A stretch of 10,986 bases of DNA from Chloroflexi bacterium RBG_16_57_11 (GTDB lineage: Bacteria; Chloroflexota; Anaerolineae; Anaerolineales; UBA4823). The notes under the pieces are model-generated. The model searched no databases. It had not been told where the DNA came from and saw nothing but the letters and a program-made list of their open reading frames with translations. Made by a program: the position numbers and the translations under genes. Of the stretch, positions 1 through 6,712 are shown in pieces (the first letter of the stretch is position 1; every line of letters starts with the position of its first letter). Location of the stretch: NCBI GenBank assembly GCA_001795165.1, contig MGNS01000166.1, positions 63,957-74,942 on the forward strand, read 5' to 3'.

Positions 1-165
1 TAGGTCAAGATTTAAAATCCGCACAACCACCTGTGTTGACGATCCAGGTGTAAGCCCTGCAACCGGGCGAGTCTCTGGGGTTGATTCGATCTGCGCGCAG
101 CCACTCAGCAGGATGAATAAGAGGAAAATGATTAGTACCTTTTGCTTGGGAACACTCCACAACAT
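1..165 (-). CDS. Lipoprotein, N-terminal fragment (cut by window edge)
   Basis: Only the first 55 codons are in the window; the gene continues beyond base 1. The start is the ATG at 165, with an AGGTGA ribosome-binding site about 7 bases upstream. The product begins with a lysine-containing n-region, a strongly hydrophobic stretch (about residues 10-20) and the lipobox LSGC with the lipidated Cys at residue 23. This is a classical type II signal peptide, so the mature protein should be anchored on the outer face of the membrane. After the Cys comes a short Ser/Thr/Pro linker, then the beginning of what may be a beta-rich domain (VVVRILNL). Too little of the mature protein is visible to name a family. 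It lies downstream of, and in the same direction as, another lipoprotein gene, with a possible terminator between them. Confidence 0.75.
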   Translation of the reverse strand, partial: MLWSVPKQKVLIIFLLFILLSGCAQIESTPETRPVAGLTPGSSTQVVVRILNLDL

Positions 166-235
166 GTTCTTCACCTGTAAATAGTACCGTATGGAACCAA
201 TCTATGAGTTAATAGTCTGATGACTAGCTCAGGAA

Positions 236-254
236 ACCGGCGATACACGCCGGT
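236..254 (-). terminator. Possible terminator after the lipoprotein gene at 267-977
   Basis: A perfect 7-bp GC-rich stem, ACCGGCG paired with CGCCGGT, has a 5-base loop. It lies 12 bases past the stop codon of the upstream lipoprotein on the minus strand. Only a short run of three T follows the stem in the direction of transcription, so it is a weak intrinsic terminator at best. Confidence 0.4.
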
Positions 255-266
255 ATATCAACGTTT

Positions 267-977
267 TCAACCTCCAATTTTGCAGCCTCCTTCTTTTCCC
301 CAATCGAGTTTTCCGGGGACGATAATGGCAACCCAGAAGAATTGACTTGCTTCGGCGCCAGTCCCAAACTGCTGGCCATCGGCATCCTGGAAGCTCCAGC
401 TTCCTTGATACTGGCCTGGCTCATTGGGTGCTTGCAACTCGGTAGATACTTCGATCGATTGTCCTGGAGCGATGGTCTGGCCGATCGTTTTTGGCGTCTC
501 GCCATTCATCTGATCTCCCCAAACAAAAACAATGGCATAATCGGGGGTCCAGGTGCAACTTCCACTATTTCTAAACAGCCAGGTTTTTATAAACCTTTGA
601 CCTTTTTTAAAAGTCTCATAATCAGGAACGGTAACATCCTTGACAAAAACGGCGGCGTTGTCACATTTTTTGACTGGTCCAACCTGTGAATTGCTAAAAT
701 AAGGGGTCAACATCGGAACCGGGGTGCCGGTTGCGGAAGGTGTACTCGTGGCAAGATATTCGTATGCGATCATTGGTTCCTGAAAAGCTGGTTTCTGAGA
801 CTGGAATTCTACCTCGAGACGACTATTTTGTTGTACCGTCATTGTCTCGGCAGCCAGTGTCTGTGCCAGTCCAGGGATTTGTGGGCCAGGTGTTGAGTTG
901 CTGAGAGCATTACAGGCGCTCATTAACAATGAGCTTGCCAGCAAAAAAATCATCAGTTTATGACGACTGTTCTGCAT
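267..977 (-). CDS. Surface lipoprotein with one NBR1-type (four-tryptophan) Ig-like domain
   Basis: A 236-residue secreted lipoprotein. Residues 1-22 are a type II signal peptide with basic residues R5, H6 and K7, a hydrophobic core, and a lipobox ending MSAC (Cys22). Residues 23-100 are a low-complexity Ser/Thr/Pro-rich linker. Residues about 105-220 match the Ig-like domain of the human autophagy receptor NBR1 (N_BRCA1_IG, or FW domain). The motifs TWLFRNSGSCTWTP and GSWSF are visible, and the four signature tryptophans are W133, W143, W194 and W215. Cys105 and Cys141 could form a disulfide. The bacterial domain is found in extracytoplasmic proteins and probably mediates binding, but its ligand is not known. 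The tail, after residue 221, is short and Gly-rich. The ATG at 977 is used because it gives an intact signal peptide; no strong ribosome-binding site is seen. The same domain recurs in the lipoprotein at 7525-8751. Confidence 0.85.
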   Translation of the reverse strand: MQNSRHKLMIFLLASSLLMSACNALSNSTPGPQIPGLAQTLAAETMTVQQNSRLEVEFQSQKPAFQEPMIAYEYLATSTPSATGTPVPMLTPYFSNSQVGPVKKCDNAAVFVKDVTVPDYETFKKGQRFIKTWLFRNSGSCTWTPDYAIVFVWGDQMNGETPKTIGQTIAPGQSIEVSTELQAPNEPGQYQGSWSFQDADGQQFGTGAEASQFFWVAIIVPGKLDWGKEGGCKIGG

Positions 978-1062
978 ACTGTGATCTGCTTTCTTACGAG
1001 CCTGGCAATCTTCTAATTTTATTCCTTCGATGTATGACCAGTATACACCATTTTTTCATACG

Positions 1063-1093
1063 AAAAAGTATTCCGGACAATTTTGTTTGTCCG
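1063..1093 (-). terminator. Likely rho-independent terminator of the fdh operon
   Basis: On the minus strand, 37 bases past the fdhA stop codon, a perfect 7-bp stem (CGGACAA with TTGTCCG, 1074-1093) has a 6-base loop. It is followed six bases later by a run of five T (1063-1067). It sits between the fdhA stop and the next gene, which starts at 977, and would separate the fdh transcript from the lipoprotein gene. The gap between stem and T run is longer than ideal. Confidence 0.5.
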
Positions 1094-1130
1094 AAACACT
1101 ATTAATGCAAGAATTGAGCCATATTATCGG

Positions 1131-3893
1131 TCAGACACGCTCGACCCGGACCGCGCAAATCTTGTATTCGGGGATCTTTGCTATCGGATCCAGAGCCGCG
1201 ATGGTTAGCTCATTGGCTGAAGCCTCGGGGAAATGGAAATTTGCGAACACCATGCCTGGCGGCACGCGGTCGGTGATCCAGGCTTCCGCTTCGATGCTAC
1301 CCCGGCGGGAAGTGATGCGGATGGTATGATTTCCATTCACCCCGAGTCGTAAGGCATCGTCAGGATTGATCTCTACCAGAGCCTCTCCATATACCTCCAT
1401 CAACCCTTGAGCACGGCGGGTCATCTCGCCTCCATGCCAGTGGTATAAAACACGACCGGTGCTTAATAAGAAGGGATACTCGTCGTTGGGCATTTCCTGT
1501 GGTGGGATGTGCTCGATCGGCATGAATTTACCTTTGCCACGGGTGAATTGGCCAGCATGCAGGACCGGTGTGCCCATATGTTGCCTGTCCTTGACCGGCC
1601 ACTGCAATTGATCGCCACGCTCCAGTCTTTCGTGGCTCACACCTGCATAGCTCGGTGTAAGGGCGGCAATCTCGTCCATAATCTGTGAGGTGTTCGTGTA
1701 ATCCCATCCGCCAAACGGCGCCTCAGCAATCGGCCGTTTCCCTGAGTCGAATATTCGCCTGGCCAGCTCAGTGATGATCCACCAATCATCGCGCGCTTCC
1801 CCTGGAGATTGAACGGCTTTGCGTACCATTTGGATGCGACGCTCGGTATTGGTGAATGTGCCGTCTTTCTCGGCAAACGACGCGCCAGGGAGCAACACAT
1901 CGGCGTATTGAGAAGTTTCTGACGGAAAAATTTCCTGCAATACCACAAAATCACACATGCTCAGGCAATGACGGATATGGCGGCTATCCGGGTCACTCAT
2001 GATCGGATCTTCACCCAGGATGTATAGCGCTTTCGTCTTTCCATTTTCGATACCAGGGATCATTTCTGTTACAGTCATTCCGATCTGTTCGGAAAGTGTT
2101 GCACCCCAGGCGATCTCGAACTTCTGCCTGACGGCACCTACGGCGACACTCTGATATCCGGGGTAGACGTTGGGCAGGGCACCCATATCACACGCGCCCT
2201 GGACGTTGTTCTGCCCGCGCAGTGGGTTGACCCCTCCGCCTGGGACGCCTAGGTTGCCTAAAAGCATTTGCAGGTTAGCCAGGTCCATCACGTTGCGCAC
2301 ACCGACAATGTGCTGGGTGATGCCCATTGCCCACATAACAGCCATTGGCTTGTTGGTCGCCAGGATTTCAGCCGCCTGGAAGAGTTGTTCAACCGGCACG
2401 CCGGTGAGCGCGGCAACCGCCTCCGGTGGGAACTGGTTGATGACGGTCTTCATCTCATCGAATCCTTCGGTACGGTTGGCGATGAAATCTCGATCTTCCC
2501 AACCTTGCTGCAGGATGATGTACATCAAGCCATTGATCAAAGGGATATCCGTGCCTGGGCGGTGGCGCAAGTGGAGCGTGGCGAACTCGGTGATATCGAT
2601 GCGTCGCGGATCGGCCACCACCAGCTTGGCGCCGCGCTTGAGCACCGCCTGGCGGATTTTTGTGCCAAACACCGGGTGCTGCTCGGTTGTGTTTGAGCCG
2701 ATAATCAGCATTGCCCTGGCATTGTCAGCGATGTCATTCATCGGGTTGGTCATTGCTCCCGAGCCGAAGGCAGTGGCCAGACCGGCCACGGTGCTGGAGT
2801 GTCAGAGACGGGCGCAGTGATCAATATTATTCGTCCCGATTACTTGCCTGGCCAGTTTGTTCACCAGGTAGTTCTCTTCATTCGTGCATTTCGCCGAGGC
2901 CAGCAAACCGACCCTGTTTGGACTGTAAGCGTCGCGGGCAGAGCGCAGTTTGTTGGCGGTGATCTCCAGCGCGGTGTCCCAATCCACCTCGACCCACTCA
3001 CCGCGATCTGGAGGTCTGGGGGAGCCATCCAATAGATATTTTCGCACCAGTGGCCTGGTCAGGCGATCGGGATGGTGGACGAAGTCATACCCGTAACGCC
3101 CTTTGACGCATAAAGCCATGCCATTGACTGGCGCATCCGGGTTGGAGCTAACACCGATGATTCGGCCTTCTTTTACATTCAGGTCAAACTGGCAACCTAC
3201 CCCGCAATAGGTGCAGGTGGTGGTCACTTTCTTGATTTGATGTGGCCTCCCCAAGCCATGTGACATCCGATCCGTCAGAGCCCCGGTGGGGCAATAGGCC
3301 ACACACTGTCCGCAGGATTCGCAGCGAGCCTCCAACATGGTCACATCCGCCCCAGCGACGATGTGTTCTTCAAAGCCGCGTTTTGATACGCCCCACACAA
3401 ACCGGCCCTGGACCTCCTGGCAGGCCAATACGCAGCGCCGGCACAGGATGCACTTATTCATATCCACCCGGACGAAGGGATTGGGATCGCTATCGACAGA
3501 GTAGCGTGTACCTTTGCTACCCCACGCGGGGACCTCCACGTTGTAATCATAGGCCAGGTCTTGTAATTCGCATGAGCCGCTGGCATCGCAGGTCAGGCAA
3601 TCTTGCGGGTGATTGGCAAGCATCAGCTCCAGTGTTTTACGTCGCGATTTGACCACACGCTCGCTTTGGGTGAACACCTGCATGCCTTCCCACACGTCGG
3701 TAGCGCAGGCCGCCTGCAGGAAACGCTGTCCCTGAACTTCCACAACACAAATGCGACAGTTACCCGTCGGAGTGAGATCACGATGATAGCACAGCGTAGG
3801 GATATGAATTCCACGCCCGCTGGCTGCGCTGAGCAGGCTCTGGTCTGGATGGGCTTCGATAGGCTTGTTGTCAATGGTAATTTTTATGGTCAT
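1131..3893 (-). CDS. fdhA: Formate dehydrogenase catalytic subunit, selenocysteine-containing (in-frame TGA read as Sec)
   Basis: A 920-residue molybdenum- or tungsten-dependent formate dehydrogenase alpha subunit, which oxidises formate to CO2 or works in reverse. Domains in order: [2Fe-2S] ferredoxin (C35, C46, C49, C63); His-Cys [4Fe-4S] site (H95, C99, C102, C108); two-cluster ferredoxin (C148/151/154/158 and C191/194/197/201); the [4Fe-4S] site of the molybdopterin domain (C227, C230, C234, C262, with K264 in CVKGR); then the bis-MGD catalytic domain and a C-terminal MGD-binding domain (about 813-920). Residue 364 is encoded by TGA at 2802-2804 in the context CARL-U-HSST, the catalytic Cys/Sec position of the family (Sec140-His141 in E. 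coli FdhF). R559 in LRGQNN corresponds to FdhF Arg333. Frame and homology continue unbroken after the TGA, and a SECIS hairpin follows. The start is the ATG at 3893, with GAGGTG 7 bases upstream and only 10 bases after the diaphorase stop; an upstream in-frame ATG at 3956 would overlap that gene. The true stop is a second TGA at 1131-1133. It is the last gene of the operon. Confidence 0.95.
2773..2789 (-). promoter_or_regulatory. Bacterial SECIS hairpin directing Sec insertion in fdhA
   Basis: In the mRNA, a perfect 6-bp stem, GUGGCC paired with GGCCAC, closes a GGUCU loop. The stem starts 12 bases after the UGA and the loop starts 18 bases after it. The E. coli fdhF SECIS has the same loop core, also 18 bases after its UGA, and both encode Val-Ala-Gly-Leu there. 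SelB (the Sec-specific elongation factor) would recognise this loop. Unlike E. coli, the upper stem has no bulged U. The selA, selB, selC and selD genes are not in this window and must be elsewhere in the genome. Confidence 0.88.
2802..2804 (-). other. Selenocysteine codon (TGA) of fdhA, residue 364
   Basis: This in-frame TGA lies between the codons for CARL and HSSTVAGL. The frame is identical on both sides, with no indel and no other stop in 920 codons, so it is a recoded codon and not a gene end. The residue is the proximal Mo/W ligand of formate dehydrogenases. A gene caller that ignores recoding would split fdhA into a 363-residue Fe-S protein and a 552-residue protein falsely starting at GTG 2789. 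Confidence 0.93.
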
Positions 3894-3903
3894 CTTGTGC
3901 ACC

Positions 3904-5655
3904 TCATCCGCCGGATGTCGTCTGTCTTGCCTCTGCCGCAGCGAAATCCTGTGCAAAGTGCGTCAGGGCGGATCTCATTGGAGTTGGGACCGATTGCCCG
4001 AGTCCACAGAATGAAGCAATTTGAAGGTTTTCTGCCAGGGCATATAGCTCGGCGACGTCGCCTGGCATTCCCTGACCGGCAACCAGGCGTGTCAGAATGG
4101 CGTGGGCTCGGTGCGTGCCGACGCGACAGGGAGTGCATTTACCGCAAGATTCATAGGTGAAGAATTTTAACAGCTCGCGCAGAAAGGCTACCGGCGGTAC
4201 GGTTTGATCGCAGATCAAGAATACGCCCGCGCCAAGCGATACGCCTTTAACCCCCGAGGTATAGTCGATTGGGACATCCAACAGCGCGGGCGGGACGATG
4301 GTCCCCGCTGCGCCTCCGGTCAAGGCGAATTGGAACATGGAACCGGAGCGCATCCCACCGCCAAAATCATCGATCACCTGGCGCAGGGTCAGGCCGAAAG
4401 GCGCTTCAAACAACCCTGGCTGATTGACGTGGCCGAGCAGCATGTACATTTTCGTTCCAGGCGTTGTTGCGTTGCTCAGCGAACGATACCATTGCGCTCC
4501 ATTACACAATATCGCTGGCACTGCAGCATAGGATTCCACATTGTTAACCAAGGTTGGCAGACCATGATACCCATAGCTTGGCGGGTACGGAGGGCGGATG
4601 CGCGGTTCACCGCGTTTTCCCTCCAGCGACTCGATCAGCGCTGTCTCCTCACCGCAGATGTAAGCCCCGGCGCCACGATGAACATGGATGTGGAAACAGA
4701 AGTCACTGTCTTGGACTTGGTCGCCCAGGAGGCCGGCAGCCTCAGCCTGATGAACAGCACGTTCCAGGCGTTGAGCCTGATATTCGTACTCGCCGCGGAT
4801 ATAGACAAAGGCTTCGCTTGCTCCACAAGCGTAGCCGGCAATCGCCATCCCCTCCAGGATCTGATGCGGGTTGGTGTCGATGAGGACGCGATCTTTAAAA
4901 ATCAACGGCTCGGATTCGTCGGCGTTGCAGATGATGTACTTGGGGGTTTGGCTGGCCTGGGCCACGAAGCGCCACTTTCGCCCAACCGGGAAGCCGGCGC
5001 CACCGCGACCGGTCAGTCCGGAGGTCTCCACCTCTACGAGAACATCCTGGGGCGACATTGCGAGCGCCTGCCTGAGGCCGCAGTAGGCGTCATATGCCAG
5101 TGCTGATTCGAGTGAATCCGGGTCAATCAGACCGGCCTTGGACATCATCACGCGTAACTCCCCCTGGCGTGGTTGGGAGTAGTCGGTCGACCGGCCGCGC
5201 CAGCTATCCGCCAGGTCGCTCACGCGATCGAGTGTTACCGGCCCGGCTTGCTCGTCGTTTACCAGGGCAGCGGGCGCCCGGTCGCACAATCCCAGGCAGC
5301 TGCTGTTTTCAACTGTCCAGTCCGGATTTTCATGAAGGAGCTCATCGGTTGCCCGGCGGACCTTTTCGCCGCCGCACAGCCAGCAAACCGGGCCGTTACA
5401 CACACGCAGGATGTTTTTCGGGCGCGGTTTCAGTGCCAACATCGAATAGAACGAAGCTACGCTATTCGCTTGGCTGGCGGGAACCTTTAATGCCGTGGCG
5501 ACATCGGCGATTGTTTTACTTTTGAGATACCCATCAATTGACTGAGCCTCTTTCAGAACATCCAACAGCGCTTCAGGCTGGTTTGCGTGCCTCTCAGCCA
5601 GTTGGAGGATGTCTGGGTTGGGTGGTTTGTAGCTCGGTTTGTTCGTCGATTTCAT
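3904..5655 (-). CDS. fdhB: Formate dehydrogenase diaphorase subunit: NuoE-NuoF fusion (NAD-, FMN- and Fe-S-binding)
   Basis: A 583-residue fusion of the two NADH-oxidising modules of complex I. Residues about 13-155 are the NuoE-like thioredoxin-fold domain with a [2Fe-2S] site (C86, C91 and C120, C124). Residues about 170-575 are the NuoF-like domain. It has the Gly-rich FMN/NAD loop GLTGRGGAGFP (213-223), CNADESEP (243-250), the block GAGAYICGEETALIESLEGK (328-347), and the [4Fe-4S] site CGKCTPC plus C550 (C504, C507, C510, C550). It would pass electrons between FdhA and NAD+ through FMN in the cytoplasm. The canonical PGTFKDR next to NADE reads PLIFKDR here, a conservative oddity. The start is the ATG at 5655, with GAGG about 10 bases upstream; it overlaps the end of fdhD by 62 bases. 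The stop is 10 bases before the fdhA start, which indicates a stoichiometric co-expressed complex. The family label (HydB, NuoEF or FdhB) is a naming choice; the fold and cofactors are clear. Confidence 0.93.
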   Translation of the reverse strand: MKSTNKPSYKPPNPDILQLAERHANQPEALLDVLKEAQSIDGYLKSKTIADVATALKVPASQANSVASFYSMLALKPRPKNILRVCNGPVCWLCGGEKVRRATDELLHENPDWTVENSSCLGLCDRAPAALVNDEQAGPVTLDRVSDLADSWRGRSTDYSQPRQGELRVMMSKAGLIDPDSLESALAYDAYCGLRQALAMSPQDVLVEVETSGLTGRGGAGFPVGRKWRFVAQASQTPKYIICNADESEPLIFKDRVLIDTNPHQILEGMAIAGYACGASEAFVYIRGEYEYQAQRLERAVHQAEAAGLLGDQVQDSDFCFHIHVHRGAGAYICGEETALIESLEGKRGEPRIRPPYPPSYGYHGLPTLVNNVESYAAVPAILCNGAQWYRSLSNATTPGTKMYMLLGHVNQPGLFEAPFGLTLRQVIDDFGGGMRSGSMFQFALTGGAAGTIVPPALLDVPIDYTSGVKGVSLGAGVFLICDQTVPPVAFLRELLKFFTYESCGKCTPCRVGTHRAHAILTRLVAGQGMPGDVAELYALAENLQIASFCGLGQSVPTPMRSALTHFAQDFAAAEARQTTSGG

Positions 5656-6442
5656 TTTTTATAATCCTCTGCGGGTGGGTGTAGACCCGAAAACGATTTC
5701 TTCTTGCATACCCGATTAAGGTGATTCCCCAGCGTTGTGCGAGTTTAATTGAAAGGGAGCTTGGCGAAGTGCGCGAGATCACCACTGATGCGCCCAGGCG
5801 ATTTGCCTTCTGGATCATTTCTGAGCTGATCCGCCCGGTGGTTAAGATAACCCGCCTTTGCATCTCGACCGGCTCCAGCAAGCAGCGCCCGGCAATTTTA
5901 TCCAGGGTGTTGTGGCGGCCGATATCCTCTCCGACCACGCATATTTTTTCACCGTCGCTGAGCGCCGAAGTGTGTACGCCGCCCGACTGGCGATACAGGT
6001 CTTGGGATTCGAACAATGCCTCGATCAAAGTGCCAATCTGCTCCGGTAGTAACCCAGATCCATTGACCATGATCTTTTGATTTTCTTCCGAGATTGCCGG
6101 AAGGGTGTCTTCCTCGATTGCCGTCACACCGCCTGTGCATCCGGAAGTCCGCCGCCACTGCCTGGGCTGTTCTACGGTGTGATTCAGCCAAACGTCCACA
6201 TTGTCGCCGCTGGCGCACAACCGCACCGAGGCCACATCCTCGATGGATTTGATCACGCCTTCATTAAATAGAAAGCCCAGCGCCATCGCTTCCAGGTCCA
6301 CCGGGGTGCACATGAAGGTTAACCATACCTCGCCGTTCACCGTCAGTGAAACCGGCGTCTCGACGATAATTTGCGCCTCATATTTGGTCCAATGATCTGG
6401 ACCAATTTGAATGTATTCAATGGGTTGGTTTGCTGCGTTCAT
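5594..6442 (-). CDS. fdhD: FdhD, sulfurtransferase/chaperone for formate dehydrogenase cofactor
   Basis: A 282-residue FdhD. The family passes sulfur from a cysteine desulfurase to the Mo/W-bis-MGD cofactor, which formate dehydrogenase needs for activity; it acts in the cytoplasm. Visible motifs are ETPVSLTVNGE near the N-terminus, the mobile Cys loop TSGCTGG (C102), GEDIGRHNTLDKIAG (171-185), TTGRISSEMIQKA (201-213) and the C-terminal TLIGYARRNRFRVYT. E. coli FdhD has two cysteines in this loop (C121 and C124); here only one is present. The basic tail of about 25 residues overlaps the next gene. It is the first gene of the operon, followed by the diaphorase and the catalytic subunit. The start is the ATG at 6442. 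Its ribosome-binding site is weak and the sequence just upstream holds a 10-bp palindrome, TTACCGGTAA. Confidence 0.95.
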   Translation of the reverse strand: MNAANQPIEYIQIGPDHWTKYEAQIIVETPVSLTVNGEVWLTFMCTPVDLEAMALGFLFNEGVIKSIEDVASVRLCASGDNVDVWLNHTVEQPRQWRRTSGCTGGVTAIEEDTLPAISEENQKIMVNGSGLLPEQIGTLIEALFESQDLYRQSGGVHTSALSDGEKICVVGEDIGRHNTLDKIAGRCLLEPVEMQRRVILTTGRISSEMIQKANRLGASVVISRTSPSSLSIKLAQRWGITLIGYARRNRFRVYTHPQRIIKNEIDEQTELQTTQPRHPPTG

Positions 6443-6447
6443 TCTGG

Positions 6448-6457
6448 TTACCGGTAA
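6448..6457. repeat. Perfect 10-bp palindrome just upstream of fdhD
   Basis: TTACCGGTAA ends 5 bases before the fdhD ATG, where a ribosome-binding site would normally lie. It could be a small operator or simply chance; at this length a chance palindrome is plausible. No known regulator site is recognised. Confidence 0.25.
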
Positions 6458-6529
6458 AAAGATAGTCTGTTCGTGGACAACGCCTCAGTCGATTGCTGCA
6501 TATTTGTAGAAATACCTCATTATACAGGA

Positions 6530-6558
6530 ATTATACGATATTCATCCCGGATATTCAG
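6530..6558 (-). promoter_or_regulatory. Candidate promoter of the fdh operon
   Basis: On the minus strand a perfect -10 hexamer TATAAT (6530-6535) lies 17 bases after CTGAAT (6553-6558), which keeps only the TGA core of a -35 box. A second perfect TATAAT lies 11 bases downstream at 6519-6524. Two copies of TGAATATC (6550-6557 and 6537-6544, 13-bp period) cover the upstream part and could bind an activator. The predicted leader before fdhD is about 80 bases. There is no known operator match. Confidence 0.4.
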
Positions 6559-6645
6559 ACTGGAAATCCAACACTGTTTTAACCTTTAATGAATCCAGAG
6601 AAATCTATAAGCGGACGCCATTGATGATCAGGTAGAGGATGTGCA

Positions 6646-6654
6646 TGTTAGAAT
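6646..6654 (+). promoter_or_regulatory. Possible extended -10 promoter of ppk2
   Basis: TG-T-TAGAAT resembles an extended -10 element about 60 bases before the ppk2 start codon. No convincing -35 box is at the right distance, so this is a weak call in the divergent fdh/ppk2 intergenic region. Confidence 0.22.
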
Positions 6655-6712
6655 ATCACTTGATTTATAGAAACCAATCAAAAAGAAGAACGGGACAGGC
6701 AGGAGGAGTACC

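Noticed and set aside
1131..1133. The terminal TGA of fdhA as a second Sec codon
   Set aside because: It lies after the complete C-terminal cofactor-binding domain and at the usual family length, and no SECIS-like hairpin follows at the right distance.
2789..2804. fdhA as a pseudogene or as two separate genes, the second starting at GTG 2789
   Set aside because: The TGA is at the conserved Sec position, the frame is the same on both sides, a SECIS hairpin follows, and the GTG encodes the conserved Val of VAGL inside the hairpin. It has no ribosome-binding site of its own.
2170..2820. Plus-strand open frame of 216 codons
   Set aside because: It is antisense to fdhA, with a low-complexity translation and no family resemblance.
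4204..5106. Long open frame on the plus strand (300 codons)
   Set aside because: It lies entirely antisense to the diaphorase gene. Its translation shows no recognisable motif and is explained by the codon bias of the real gene.
6443..6530. Molybdenum cofactor riboswitch in the fdhD leader
   Set aside because: The leader is only about 80 bases and shows no multi-stem architecture that I can recognise.
6621..6630. FNR/CRP-like half-site TTGATGATCA upstream of ppk2
   Set aside because: A proper dyad (TTGAT-N4-ATCAA) is not present; only one half-site fits.
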